Source of the DNA: Desulfoluna spongiiphila
GTDB lineage: Bacteria > Desulfobacterota > Desulfobacteria > Desulfobacterales > Desulfolunaceae
Direction of reading: 5' to 3'
Length of the DNA stretch: 64,000 nt
NCBI RefSeq assembly: GCF_900101345.1
Contig: NZ_FMUX01000017.1
Span: 18,240-82,239 of the forward strand
Part shown: positions 16,771 through 25,599 of the stretch, piece by piece
How the letters are laid out: every line of letters begins with the position of its first letter
Position numbering within the stretch: position 1 is the first letter of the stretch
Notes under the pieces: generated by a model
What the model saw: only the letters and a program-made list of their open reading frames with translations
What the model was told of the DNA's origin: nothing
Databases searched by the model: none
Program-made: the position numbers and the translations under genes

Positions 16771-17835
16771 ATGGAGTTTAAAAGATTGGACAAGGACAGG
16801 GTGGCAACCCTGGATCTGGAATCGGTGGTGAGCTCCATCGTCCGGACCCAACACCCTTCAGGAGAAATTCCCTGGAGCGACGGCGACAAGACCGATCCCT
16901 GGGACCATGTGGAGTCGGCCATGGGCCTTTCCGTGGGAGGGCGCATCACCGAGGCCCGGCGCGCCTTTGCCTGGCTCGCCGCCATGCAGCTGGACGACGG
17001 AAGCTGGCACGCCTCCTATAAAAATGGTGTCCCCGAAGACCGGACCCACGACAGCAACATGAGCAGCTATGTGGCCGTGGGCGTCTACCACCATTTCCTC
17101 ATCACCGGGGACCGAGAATTCCTTGCCACCTACTGGCCCACCTTAAAAAAGGGGCTCGACTTTGCCCTCTCCCTGCAGGCCCCGGGGGGTGAAATCCACT
17201 GGGCCACAAGCCCTGACGGCGTCGTGGACCCCATGGCCCTGCTCACCGGTTCCAGCTCCATCTTCATGAGCCTCAAGTGCGGCCTGGCCATTGCCCATGA
17301 GCTGGGGCACACCATGCCACACTGGGTGGAGGGGCTCTACCGGGTCCGGGAGGCCATCCGCACCCGGCCCCACTCATTCAACGTCACCAAATCCCGCTTC
17401 TCCATGGACTGGTTTTACCCCATCCTCTCCGGCGCCCTCACCGGGGCCGAGGCCCAGAAACGGCTGGACAAGTACTGGAAGAAATTCGTTGTGGAGGGCC
17501 AGGGGGTCCGGTGCGTCTCCGACGAGCCCTGGGTCACCGTTGCGGAAACCGCCGAGTTCATCCTTGCCCTGTCCGCCATGGGGCACACGGAAAAGGCTGA
17601 AATCATCTTTGACTGGATCAAGGACTCCCGCTTTGACGACGGGTCCTACTGGTGCGGCTACACCTTCCCGGACATGGTGATCTGGCCCGAAGAGAAGCTG
17701 TCGTGGACAAACGGCGTGATGCTCATGGCAGCCGATGCCCTTTTTGACCTGACCCCGGCCGGGCGGCTGTTCCGCCACGACTTCTGGGCCACCCACGAAG
17801 CCTTTGAAGCAGAGAGCCTGTCCGCATGTTTGTAG
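16771..17835 (+). CDS. Terpene-cyclase/prenyltransferase-fold (alpha-alpha barrel) protein
   Basis: This 354-residue protein has repeated helical segments of the squalene-cyclase/prenyltransferase barrel kind, for example AFAWLAAMQLDDGSWH and IKDSRFDDGSYWCGY, which resemble QW-type repeats. No DXDD cyclase motif is obvious, so catalysis is uncertain. A glycan- or polymer-binding role is possible. GAGG eight bases from the ATG at 16771 sets the start, and upstream in-frame ATGs have weaker sites. The acyltransferase that follows 36 bases later on the same strand is a probable partner. Confidence 0.65.
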   Translation: MEFKRLDKDRVATLDLESVVSSIVRTQHPSGEIPWSDGDKTDPWDHVESAMGLSVGGRITEARRAFAWLAAMQLDDGSWHASYKNGVPEDRTHDSNMSSYVAVGVYHHFLITGDREFLATYWPTLKKGLDFALSLQAPGGEIHWATSPDGVVDPMALLTGSSSIFMSLKCGLAIAHELGHTMPHWVEGLYRVREAIRTRPHSFNVTKSRFSMDWFYPILSGALTGAEAQKRLDKYWKKFVVEGQGVRCVSDEPWVTVAETAEFILALSAMGHTEKAEIIFDWIKDSRFDDGSYWCGYTFPDMVIWPEEKLSWTNGVMLMAADALFDLTPAGRLFRHDFWATHEAFEAESLSACL

Positions 17836-17871
17836 CCGTAGAATCAACCCCAATGCGCCGGGACGTTTGAC

Positions 17872-18594
17872 GTGAAAAAAGACCACAGACCCTATTGGCT
17901 GAAACGCCTCTACATCCTGTTCCAGAAGTACTACACAAACCGCTATGTCCGCCCCCAGTTCGACGCCATGGGACGCGGCGGGGCTTACATGAAGCCCTGG
18001 CACCTGGAGCTCTTCGGCGGCCCCATCCGCATCGGCTCCTACCCCACGGTCATCGCCGCGCCGGACCGCAAGGTGCGCCTCACCGTCTGGTCGGCCGATC
18101 CCGACGTCAAGGGCATCACCATCGGCGACTACTGCCTCGTCTGCCCGGGGGTCCGCATCCTGGCCGCCTCGGAGATCACCATCGGCGAAAGCTGCATGAT
18201 CGCCAGCGGCGCCTACATCACCGACTCGGACTGGCACGGCATCTACGACCGCAGCCTGCCCATCGGCAAGACCTGCCCCGTGATCCTGGAGGAGAACGTC
18301 TGGGTGGGGGACAGCGCCATCATCTGCAAAGGGGTGCGTATCGGCAAAAACAGCATCATCGGCGCCGGGGCCGTGGTGGCTTCGGACATCCCGGAAAACG
18401 CCATCGCCGTGGGTAACCCGGCCCGTGTCATCAAATACCTTGATGCGGACACCAAGTTCCGCACCCGGGGAGAGTGGCTCTCAAACCCCGGTAAACTGGC
18501 CCGGGAATTTGAGATCATCGACCGGGATCAGCTTCGGGGGAACTCCGTGCTCGGATGGGTACGATCTCTTTTTTTTCCCCGCCAGGGAGACTGA
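17872..18594 (+). CDS. Hexapeptide-repeat acyltransferase (WbbJ/MaeA-like)
   Basis: This 240-residue protein is a left-handed beta-helix acyltransferase. Repeats run from about IGSYPTVIAAP to IGKNSIIGAGAVVASDIPENAIAVGNPARVI, the classic C-terminal signature of the O-acetyltransferase (LacA/WbbJ/CysE) group. The likely reaction is transfer of an acetyl or other acyl group to a sugar or polymer hydroxyl or amine. It begins with GTG at 17872, 36 bases after the cyclase-fold gene; no upstream ATG is available in frame. Confidence 0.85.
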   Translation: MKKDHRPYWLKRLYILFQKYYTNRYVRPQFDAMGRGGAYMKPWHLELFGGPIRIGSYPTVIAAPDRKVRLTVWSADPDVKGITIGDYCLVCPGVRILAASEITIGESCMIASGAYITDSDWHGIYDRSLPIGKTCPVILEENVWVGDSAIICKGVRIGKNSIIGAGAVVASDIPENAIAVGNPARVIKYLDADTKFRTRGEWLSNPGKLAREFEIIDRDQLRGNSVLGWVRSLFFPRQGD

Positions 18595-18796
18595 AAAGGA
18601 CGGCTGCAAAGGGATCCCGGGCCCATGGCTTCGCCCCCGCGAAGGGCGTTGTTACCGGCTCGGTATCCCATGAATACCAAAGGGCATCTTTTCGATTTCC
18701 AATTTGACGAAAAAGGTGCATAATGCAATTTCGCAAAAAAGGGGCTCGTGCCTTTTTTTCATTGTAAAACACCCGGTTGGAAGCAAGGAGCGTGAC

Positions 18797-19192
18797 ATGT
18801 CCGGTAGCATGACGTTCGAAAAGGACATCGTACTGATCTATTACGAAGACACCCCCCTGGCGTTCGCTCGCATCGAGGAGATCTGGGAAGATGACAAACC
18901 CGACTGGTTCCACGTCAAGCTGCTCTTTCTGCAGCTGCCGGTTCACTCGGCGACATGGATCCTGAAAGGGGCGTACATCGATGGGGATGAGTTCACCATG
19001 GGCGGCAAGCGCATGCGCCTCGAAAAAGTTGTCTGCCCCGAAGAAGACCAGGGGGAGGACTGGGACGAAGAGCCCCTCGGCGACATGCCTGAAATGCCCG
19101 CGATGGAGGAACACCTCGCCGTCAACGACGCCGAACCCTCCCCGCAGCAACCCGATGCCAAGGTGATCCAGTTCCCCTTCGGGAACAAGTAG
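18797..19192 (+). CDS. Conserved-looking hypothetical protein with acidic tail
   Basis: I do not recognise a family for this 131-residue protein. It has a compact N-terminal half with alternating hydrophobic strands (DIVLIYYEDTPLAFARIEEI, VKLLFLQLPV). An Asp/Glu/Pro-rich linker follows (about 85-118), then a short basic-hydrophobic tip, VIQFPFGNK. AAGGAG seven bases upstream fixes the ATG at 18797. DUF1848 begins 16 bases later on the same strand, so the two may be co-transcribed. Confidence 0.75.
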   Translation: MSGSMTFEKDIVLIYYEDTPLAFARIEEIWEDDKPDWFHVKLLFLQLPVHSATWILKGAYIDGDEFTMGGKRMRLEKVVCPEEDQGEDWDEEPLGDMPEMPAMEEHLAVNDAEPSPQQPDAKVIQFPFGNK

Positions 19193-19208
19193 CCCTTCGG
19201 AAAGGTGC

Positions 19209-20087
19209 ATGGCAGCAGGAAGTCCCAAACGACACGTCCTCTCCGTTTCCCGGCGCAGCGATATCCCGGCCCACTACCTGGACTGGTTTATGGCCTCCGT
19301 GGCAACGGGAGAGGCCCTCGTCGACCACCCCTATACCCGTGACACCCGGAGCGTCCCCCTCACCCCGGAAACCGTGCATACCCTCGTTTTCTGGACCAAA
19401 GACATCGCCCCGTTCCTGAAACGGGGATGCGACCGCATCCTCCGGGACATGGGATTCCACCTCTATTTCAACCTCACCGTCAACAGCGCGTCCCCCGTAT
19501 TAGAGCCCCGCGTGCCGCCCCTGGGCGACCGTTTAGAGGCCATGGCTGAGCTCTGCCGCCGCGTGGGTCCCCGGGCCGTAGCCTGGCGTTTTGACCCCAT
19601 CTGCCACTACCTGGACCACGACGGCCACCCCCGCGACAACCTCCACGATTTTTCCCGCATCGCCGAAGCGGCCCGCGACGCCGGAATCCGCCGCTGCATC
19701 ACCAGCTTCGCAGACCTCTACCCCAAGGTGATGCGCCGTTGCCGGGCTGCGGGAATCGAGTTGACGGATCCGCCCATCCATGAGAAAGTAGCCGTCGCTC
19801 TGCGCCTGAACCGGGAGCTGCAAGCCCTCGACATCGATCTGTTTACCTGCTGCGAAAACGCGCTGCAGGCGGCCCTGCCCTTCGGCAGCGGGATCACCCC
19901 GTCGGCATGCATCCCCGGACCGCTCCTGGCCGGACTCTACGGAGGCGACCTCTCCCTTGCACGGGACCAGGGCCAGAGAAAAGAGGCCGGGTGCGGGTGC
20001 ACCAAAAGCAGGGACATCGGCTCCTACACCAGGCACCCCTGCCCCACGGGCTGCCTGTACTGCTACGCCAATTCCACCATAGAATAA
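19209..20087 (+). CDS. DUF1848 family protein
   Basis: This 292-residue protein fits the DUF1848 family: SVSRRSDIPAHYLDWFM near the N-terminus, a WTKDIAPFL segment, and a cysteine-rich C-terminus containing CGCTKSRDIGSY and CPTGCLYCYAN. The Cx2-3C spacing at the end resembles iron-sulfur cluster binding and a displaced radical-SAM-like motif, but the enzymatic role of the family is not established. The stop is 39 bases before dusB. Confidence 0.88.
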   Translation: MAAGSPKRHVLSVSRRSDIPAHYLDWFMASVATGEALVDHPYTRDTRSVPLTPETVHTLVFWTKDIAPFLKRGCDRILRDMGFHLYFNLTVNSASPVLEPRVPPLGDRLEAMAELCRRVGPRAVAWRFDPICHYLDHDGHPRDNLHDFSRIAEAARDAGIRRCITSFADLYPKVMRRCRAAGIELTDPPIHEKVAVALRLNRELQALDIDLFTCCENALQAALPFGSGITPSACIPGPLLAGLYGGDLSLARDQGQRKEAGCGCTKSRDIGSYTRHPCPTGCLYCYANSTIE

Positions 20088-20126
20088 ACGCCCGGACGCC
20101 GCGCGCCCGAGCCACAGAGACGAGAG

Positions 20127-21143
20127 ATGAAACGTTTTAGTATTGCAGACATCGAGATGGACAGCCCCACGGTGATGGCTCCCCTTGCAGGGGTCACCAA
20201 CCTGCCCTTCCGCCTCATGGCAAAGGAGATGGGGGCAGGCCTCGTGGTCTCGGAGATGGTGAGCGCCAACGGCCTCAAGTACGACTCGGACAAAACCTGT
20301 CGCCTGATGGAGAGCCGCCCGGAGGAAAAACCCCTGTCCATCCAGCTCTTCGGGTCGGATCCGGCCACCATGGCCGAGGCGGCCAGACAGGTGGAGGCCA
20401 CCGGGGCGGAGATGATCGACATCAACTGCGGCTGTTCCGTGAAAAAAGTCCTGAAAACCGGCTCGGGCTCGGCCCTCATGGGGGACCCGACCCTGGCACG
20501 GGAGATCTTCAGGGCCGTCAAAGGAGCGATCTCCATTCCCCTGACAGTGAAGATGCGGTCCGGCTGGGACGCCTCGGGGGATGACGCCCTGCTCCTGGCC
20601 CGGTATGCCGAAGAGGTGGGGGTCGACGCGGTGGCGGTTCACCCGCGCACGGCAAAGCAGGCGTTTCGCGGACACTCGGACTGGTCCGTCATCAAGCGAG
20701 TCAAAGACGCCCTGTCCATCCCCGTCATCGGCAACGGCGACATCCTCACCCCGGAAGACGCCCTTCGCATGTTTGAGACAACCGACTGCGACGCGGTGAT
20801 GATCGGGCGGGCGGCCATCGGCGACCCGGCCCTGTTCAAACGCATCAACGCCCTGTTATCAGGAGAAATCGTAAAGCCGTCGCTGGTTGACCACTTTGCC
20901 ATGATGGAGCGCTACTTCACCGACAGCCTCGACTACTTTACCGATGAATTCATCGCCTGCAAGACCATGAGAAGCCGCCTGGGGTGGTTCGTCAAGGGCC
21001 TTCCGGGCTGCAGCGAATTCAGGCAAAGGGCCGTAACCCTGTCAACCCGTGAGGAAGGGCTCTTTCTCATCCGTTCCTATAAAGAGAAACTCTGCCACGG
21101 CGAGATGCATGATAAAGTGATGGCCTCCGGCCTCTTTGAATAG
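20127..21143 (+). CDS. dusB: tRNA-dihydrouridine synthase
   Basis: This 338-residue flavoenzyme reduces specific uridines in the tRNA D-loop. The N-terminal VMAPLAGVTNLPFR, the catalytic loop DINCGCSVKKV (usual form INxGCPxKKV, here Ser replaces Pro) and VHPRTAKQAFRG / VIGNGDI are all family landmarks. The DusB-like length and order are complete. Downstream is a GC-rich hairpin followed by a long intergenic gap. AGAGACGAGAG before the ATG provides a ribosome site. Confidence 0.93.
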   Translation: MKRFSIADIEMDSPTVMAPLAGVTNLPFRLMAKEMGAGLVVSEMVSANGLKYDSDKTCRLMESRPEEKPLSIQLFGSDPATMAEAARQVEATGAEMIDINCGCSVKKVLKTGSGSALMGDPTLAREIFRAVKGAISIPLTVKMRSGWDASGDDALLLARYAEEVGVDAVAVHPRTAKQAFRGHSDWSVIKRVKDALSIPVIGNGDILTPEDALRMFETTDCDAVMIGRAAIGDPALFKRINALLSGEIVKPSLVDHFAMMERYFTDSLDYFTDEFIACKTMRSRLGWFVKGLPGCSEFRQRAVTLSTREEGLFLIRSYKEKLCHGEMHDKVMASGLFE

Positions 21144-21583
21144 CAACAGCCCCGTTTAACGGGGCTGCCCGCAATAAAACCAGCTCGTCTCCCCTCTGTT
21201 TTTTCTAATATGCCTTATGCCGCAGAACACCTCGGCGAATACTCATCACTTCCTAATAATCGCCTAAAAAACGATTCCATTTGACACCATGAGAAATATC
21301 TGTTACCAAAAAAAATCCGCATAAAAAGAGAACTGTCGCCCCCACAGGGACGACAAACGTTCCCGGACGACATGCCCATCCCATGGTGAGTTTGCCGATA
21401 AAGGAATGATTTATCACAGCAATTTTTATGATGGCGCCACCCCGAGGTCATCCGGATTCCTACACAGGTTGTGAGCCGGACGCCCCCAAAGCGGAAACAC
21501 ACATTTCGCCGGAGCAGATGACGCCGAGCAACATCTTTTGCCATAAGAGTTGCGAACCATCACCAGGCACAGGAGTATTTTTC
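21144..21583. other. Intergenic region and long leader of the Asn/Gln-rich gene
   Basis: After the dusB terminator the 400 bases show no gene. Short frames here have no ribosome site. The region probably supplies a promoter and a leader for the next gene. Confidence 0.5.
21148..21166 (+). terminator. Hairpin downstream of dusB
   Basis: AGCCCCG pairs with CGGGGCT across TTTAA, five bases after the dusB stop. There is no T-run, so it may be a weak terminator or an mRNA end stabiliser. Confidence 0.5.
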
Positions 21584-22294
21584 ATGAGCGATTTTCTCCA
21601 ATCCATTCGCAACCAGTCCAAGGACAAGCGATACCAGCACAACAACCAGTCACGCCGTCCCTATGACAACAGCGGCAACGGCGGCCATTCCAACCACCAT
21701 AACAACCAGCAGAATCACCACAGCAACCAGCAGCAGCAGCAGTACCAGAACAGCCAGAACAACTACCATCACCACCGCAACAACGACAACCAGAACAACA
21801 ATTACCACCGCAACAACAACGACAACCGCCGTTACCACCAGCGCCCCCGCAACGACTTTGCACAGAAGGATGAAAACCTCGGCCTCATCAAAGAGCTCCT
21901 GGAGACCATGGTGACCCAGCAGGGCCAGGCCATGGAAATCCACGAGCGCAGAGCCATCGAAGAAATTGCAAGCATCATCAGCTCCCTTGCCGGCGCCGAA
22001 TTCCCCGCCATTGACAAGGTGGTCTCCGGCATTGACGCCGTGGCCCGTGAGTTTGAAGACGAGATGGACCTGGACGACGACGAGGTCATGGCAGAAGGAC
22101 TCGACCAGGAGGAGCCCCCCGCAGCGGAGCTGTCCAAAGACGAGATCGTCGGCATGATCCACAAAATGCGCGCCCAGGGATCCACTTACAACGAAGTGGC
22201 CGCCCACCTGACCGAGCTGGGCCTCCCCACCTTCTCAGGCCGCGGCAAATGGCACGCCCAGACCATTCACCGGCTCTGCCAGCAGGACGCCTAA
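21584..22294 (+). CDS. Asn/Gln/His-rich protein with C-terminal recombinase-like HTH segment
   Basis: In this 236-residue protein, residues about 14-90 are dominated by Asn, Gln and His with scattered Arg and Tyr, a prion-like composition. Residues 95-150 form a predicted helical region (LIKELLETMVTQQGQAM). After an acidic patch, residues 195-232 (YNEVAAHLTELGLPTF, KWHAQTIHRL) closely resemble the helix-turn-helix after the catalytic core of large serine recombinases. No catalytic domain is present. AGGAG eight bases upstream fixes the ATG at 21584. Function unknown; DNA or RNA binding is a reasonable guess. Confidence 0.75.
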   Translation: MSDFLQSIRNQSKDKRYQHNNQSRRPYDNSGNGGHSNHHNNQQNHHSNQQQQQYQNSQNNYHHHRNNDNQNNNYHRNNNDNRRYHQRPRNDFAQKDENLGLIKELLETMVTQQGQAMEIHERRAIEEIASIISSLAGAEFPAIDKVVSGIDAVAREFEDEMDLDDDEVMAEGLDQEEPPAAELSKDEIVGMIHKMRAQGSTYNEVAAHLTELGLPTFSGRGKWHAQTIHRLCQQDA

Positions 22295-22315
22295 AGGCCT
22301 CCGCCCCCAAACACA

Positions 22316-22358
22316 AAGGCCGACCCCCTGACGCTTCAGGGAGTCGGCCTTTTTTTTA
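22316..22358 (+). terminator. Intrinsic terminator
   Basis: AAGGCCGAC-CCCCTGA pairs with its complement across CGC (one mismatch) and is followed by eight T. Ends the Asn/Gln-rich gene. Confidence 0.92.
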
Positions 22359-22413
22359 TTTCGCGCACTGTAAATGGGGCTGACGCCGGGCGAACAGCAG
22401 CCCCCTTTCGAAG

Positions 22414-22713
22414 CTATACGCCGCCTTTTTTAACGCCCTCCACCCAGGCGTCCCACTCCATGGGCAAAAGCTGCTTCTTCTTGGTGTTGCACGCCTTGCA
22501 GCAGGGCACCACATTGCCCTTGGTGCTTTTGCCGCCCCGGGCCAGGGGCACCACATGGTCCATGGTGAGTTCGGCCGGTTTCACCGGCTCCCCGCACCAG
22601 TGGCACACCCCCTTGGCACAGCGACGCTTCCACCACTGGCTCTGGCGCATCTCCCGCGCCTTTCGCCGCTCCTTTTTAATCGCCTCTTCGTCGGCGCCAA
22701 AATACCAGTCCAT
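22414..22713 (-). CDS. HNH endonuclease-type protein
   Basis: This 99-residue single-domain HNH protein has paired zinc-binding cysteines in CHWCGEPV and CCKACNTKK. The catalytic-type core MDHVVPLARGGKSTKGNVV lies between them. The N-terminal 35 residues are highly charged (KKERRKAREMRQSQWWKRR). Its ATG lies two bases beyond the era stop codon (TAG-AG-ATG), so translation is probably coupled to era. It could be a housekeeping nuclease or a relic; nothing here indicates a phage or restriction context. Confidence 0.9.
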   Translation of the reverse strand: MDWYFGADEEAIKKERRKAREMRQSQWWKRRCAKGVCHWCGEPVKPAELTMDHVVPLARGGKSTKGNVVPCCKACNTKKKQLLPMEWDAWVEGVKKGGV

Positions 22714-22715
22714 CT

Positions 22716-23615
22716 CTAAATTCCCAGGCGACGGATGGCTTTGGTGTCTGTGCTCCAGTTCTTCTCCACGCGGACAAAGAGCTTGAGAAAGACCTTTTTT
22801 CCCACCATCTCTTCCATGGCTTTTCTCGCCTCTTCGCCGATGGCCTTGAGCTTGGTGCCCTTCTTGCCGATGATGATCCCCTTCTGGGAATCCCGTTCCA
22901 CATGAATGGTGGCCTCCACGTGCACCAGCTTTTTCTCGCGGGTAAAGGTGTCCACGGTGACCGCGGTGGAGTAGGGGATCTCCTGGCCGGTGAGACGAAA
23001 GATCTTCTCACGGACCATCTCCGCCACAAAGAAACGCTCGGGCAGGTCGGTGATGACGTCCTCGGGGTAGAAGGGAGGGCCCTCGGGCATGATCTTTGAA
23101 ATCTCCGAAAGCAGGGAGTCCACCTGGTCCCCGTGCTTGGCGGAGAGGGGAATGATGGAGTGAAAATCATGGATGCCCCGCCACTTTTCGATATGGGCCA
23201 GCACCTCGGGTTTCTTGATGCGATCCACCTTGTTAAGGGCCAGGATCACCGGTCGGTTCACCTTTTTAAGCTGCCCCATCAGGTAGGCGTCGGACTCGTC
23301 GTCGGACTCATGGACATCGGTCATGAAGACCACCACGTCCACATCGCCCAGGGCGGTGAGGGCCACGTCCACCATACGCACGTTCAGGGCGCGGTTGGAC
23401 TTGTGCACCCCGGGGGTGTCCACAAACACCAGCTGCATATCCTCCCGGTGCACCACGCCGAGGATGCGGTGCCGGGTGGTCTGGGGTTTTCGCGAAGTGA
23501 TGGAGAGTTTTTCCCCCAGCAGCTTGTTCATCAGCGTCGATTTGCCTGCGTTGGGCGCACCCACCAGGGCCACGAAGCCGCTTTTAAATCCGTTAAAGTC
23601 GTGTGTGTTTTCCAT
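22716..23615 (-). CDS. era: GTPase Era
   Basis: Era is an essential GTPase for 30S subunit maturation that binds the 16S rRNA 3' end. The 299-residue protein has the G1 loop GAPNAGKST, the DTPGVHK G3 region, NKVD as G4 and a C-terminal KH domain with the conserved GIIIGKKGTKLKAIGEEAR. Length and order are complete. Its start is six bases after the engB stop, placing both ribosome-assembly GTPases and the HNH gene in one operon. Confidence 0.96.
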   Translation of the reverse strand: MENTHDFNGFKSGFVALVGAPNAGKSTLMNKLLGEKLSITSRKPQTTRHRILGVVHREDMQLVFVDTPGVHKSNRALNVRMVDVALTALGDVDVVVFMTDVHESDDESDAYLMGQLKKVNRPVILALNKVDRIKKPEVLAHIEKWRGIHDFHSIIPLSAKHGDQVDSLLSEISKIMPEGPPFYPEDVITDLPERFFVAEMVREKIFRLTGQEIPYSTAVTVDTFTREKKLVHVEATIHVERDSQKGIIIGKKGTKLKAIGEEARKAMEEMVGKKVFLKLFVRVEKNWSTDTKAIRRLGI

Positions 23616-23621
23616 AGTACC

Positions 23622-24230
23622 TTACTCCTGGGCCGAAGGGACGGCCGGCGATCCGATTAACTCTGTAATGGCCTGCCAGACCTCTTCGCGGCCGCTCCGC
23701 GAAAGGGCGGAAAAAACGATCATCTCGCTGCTCTTCAGCCCCAGTTCTTTGGCGATGCGCGACACATTGCTCTGCCGCTTGTTGTTGGAGAATTTATCCG
23801 CCTTGGTCAGCACCACCCGAAAGGGGATGCCGTGGGCCCGGAACCACTCGATAAGGTTGAACTCATCCTCCCGGGGGGACCGCCGGATATCGATGAGAAG
23901 CAGCGCCCCTTTAAGGGAGCGACGCTCGGCCAGATAGCGTTCCACCATGGGGCCCCACTCCCGCACCACGCGCTTGGGCGCCTTGGCGTACCCGTAGCCG
24001 GGCAGGTCCACAAAGGTGATCTCATCGTTGATGTCAAAAAAGTTCACCAGCTGGGTCCGCCCGGGGGTGGAACTGGTCTTCACCAGGCGCTTGCGGTTCA
24101 CCAGCACGTTGATCAGGGAGGATTTCCCCACATTGGAGCGCCCGGCAAAGGCGATCTCCGGAAGCCGGAGCTCGGGGTACTGGTCCACCTTCACCGCACT
24201 GGTGACAAACTCGGCTGAAAGGATTTTCAT
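23622..24230 (-). CDS. engB: Ribosome biogenesis GTP-binding protein EngB (YihA/YsxC)
   Basis: This 202-residue TrmE-Era-EngA-type GTPase acts in 50S subunit assembly. The EngB signature PEIAFAGRSNVGKSSLIN contains the P-loop, followed by TSSTPGRTQ, DLPGYGYAKAPK and the TKADK specificity loop. The ATG at 24230 matches the usual N-terminus of the family. The 45 extra residues available upstream read like noncoding sequence. Confidence 0.95.
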   Translation of the reverse strand: MKILSAEFVTSAVKVDQYPELRLPEIAFAGRSNVGKSSLINVLVNRKRLVKTSSTPGRTQLVNFFDINDEITFVDLPGYGYAKAPKRVVREWGPMVERYLAERRSLKGALLLIDIRRSPREDEFNLIEWFRAHGIPFRVVLTKADKFSNNKRQSNVSRIAKELGLKSSEMIVFSALSRSGREEVWQAITELIGSPAVPSAQE

Positions 24231-24475
24231 GGTCTGTTTCTTTCCCGGCGGCCCCTGCGAAGATGCATCATGCCGCGGCGTCATAAACCGCAGAGCGTCA
24301 AGGCGCCACAGTTTGTGGTATACAACGAAAAGCCCGGGCCATACGGCTCCGGGCGTATATGTCAATCAGGTTCGGAGGACGGGAAACGTCTCTTTCTTCC
24401 GAATGGTTTCATACCCTTACCACAACCCGAAGGGCTCCTGCCACAAAAAAGACGCCTCCCTCACCGGGAAGATGA

Positions 24476-25357
24476 TTATTTGTTGATCACCTTGTTCAAG
24501 GGGTACTCGATAATCCCTTCGGCCCCCTCCTTGAGGAGACAGGGAATCAGGTCCCGCACGGCGCCCGAATCCACCACCGTTTCCACGGACAACCAGTCCG
24601 ACTGGTACAGGTGGGCCACGGTGGGCGCATGGAGGCTGGGCAGCAAGCCCACCACCTTCTCCACGTTGGCCTTGGAGACGTTCAGCTTGAGCCCCACCAG
24701 TTGCCCTGCCACCAGGGCCCCTTTCAGGAGCATGGCCATCTCTTCGATCTTTTCCCGCTTGGCAGGATCCGCCCAGGCGTCTCTGTTGGCAATGAGCTGG
24801 GTGTTGGTCTGCATAAGCTCATGGATGACGCGAAGGCCGTGGGCCTTGATGGTGCTCTCCGTCTCCGTGATCTCGACGATGGCATCGGCCAGTCCCGAGA
24901 CCACCTTGGCTTCGGTGGCCCCCCAGGAAAATTTTACCTTGACGTCGATGCCCCGCTCGGCAAAAAAACGTTTGGTCACCCCCACCAGCTCCGTGGAGAC
25001 GGTCTTGCCCTGGAGGTCCTCAAGGGTCTTCACCGGGGAGTCGTAGGCCACGGCCACCACCCACCTGGCCGGCTTGGCGCTCACCTTGGAGTAAACCAGG
25101 TCCGTCACCACATGAACGTCGGACTGGTACTCACCGATCCAGTCCCGTCCGGTAAGGCCCACGTCCAGGGTGCCGTTTTCCACGTTGATGGCCATCTCCT
25201 GGGCCCGGCAGAGGGCGCAGGTGATGGTGTCGTCGTCGATGCCGGGGAAATAGCTTCGCCCGCTCACCGACACGTTCCAACCCGCTTTTTTGAAGAGGGC
25301 AAGGGTGGCCTCCTGGAGGCTGCCTTTGGGAAGTCCAAGTTTCAACTGCTCGTTCAT
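24476..25357 (-). CDS. hisG: ATP phosphoribosyltransferase (long form)
   Basis: HisG catalyses the committed step of histidine biosynthesis, joining ATP and PRPP. The 293-residue protein is the long form, with the catalytic domains (LGLPKGSLQE, VGLTGRDWI, ADAIVEITETESTIKAHGL) followed by the C-terminal ACT-like histidine-sensing domain (about 215-290). It therefore should not need HisZ. The ATG at 25357 gives the standard N-terminus MNEQLKLGLPKG. hisI lies about 240 bases upstream on the same strand; no other his genes are in the window. Confidence 0.95.
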   Translation of the reverse strand: MNEQLKLGLPKGSLQEATLALFKKAGWNVSVSGRSYFPGIDDDTITCALCRAQEMAINVENGTLDVGLTGRDWIGEYQSDVHVVTDLVYSKVSAKPARWVVAVAYDSPVKTLEDLQGKTVSTELVGVTKRFFAERGIDVKVKFSWGATEAKVVSGLADAIVEITETESTIKAHGLRVIHELMQTNTQLIANRDAWADPAKREKIEEMAMLLKGALVAGQLVGLKLNVSKANVEKVVGLLPSLHAPTVAHLYQSDWLSVETVVDSGAVRDLIPCLLKEGAEGIIEYPLNKVINK

Positions 25358-25567
25358 ACACACTCCATGCATGAAGGCTTCGTCAAACCACCGAAGACTT
25401 CGGTCTGTGCCCGGCACGTTGCCCCGAACCCCCTGAAACCCAGAGAGCCCCGGTTCGTCCGGGCGTTTATCACCATGTCAGGCCGCCCCTTTCTATCCCC
25501 ATAGAGTACAAACAAGCGACCCTGCTTTTCCGTACGGTTTCATCGTCGTTATTCAGTGCATCAGAAC

Positions 25568-25596
25568 AAAAAAAGCCTCCGGCGCTCCTGCCGGAG
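25568..25596 (-). terminator. Intrinsic terminator of hisI
   Basis: On the minus strand CTCCGGC-AGGAGC-GCCGGAG is followed by GC and seven T, directly after the hisI stop. The stem sequence resembles the family A termini, which may be how that family relates to terminators. Confidence 0.88.
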
Positions 25597-25599
25597 ATA

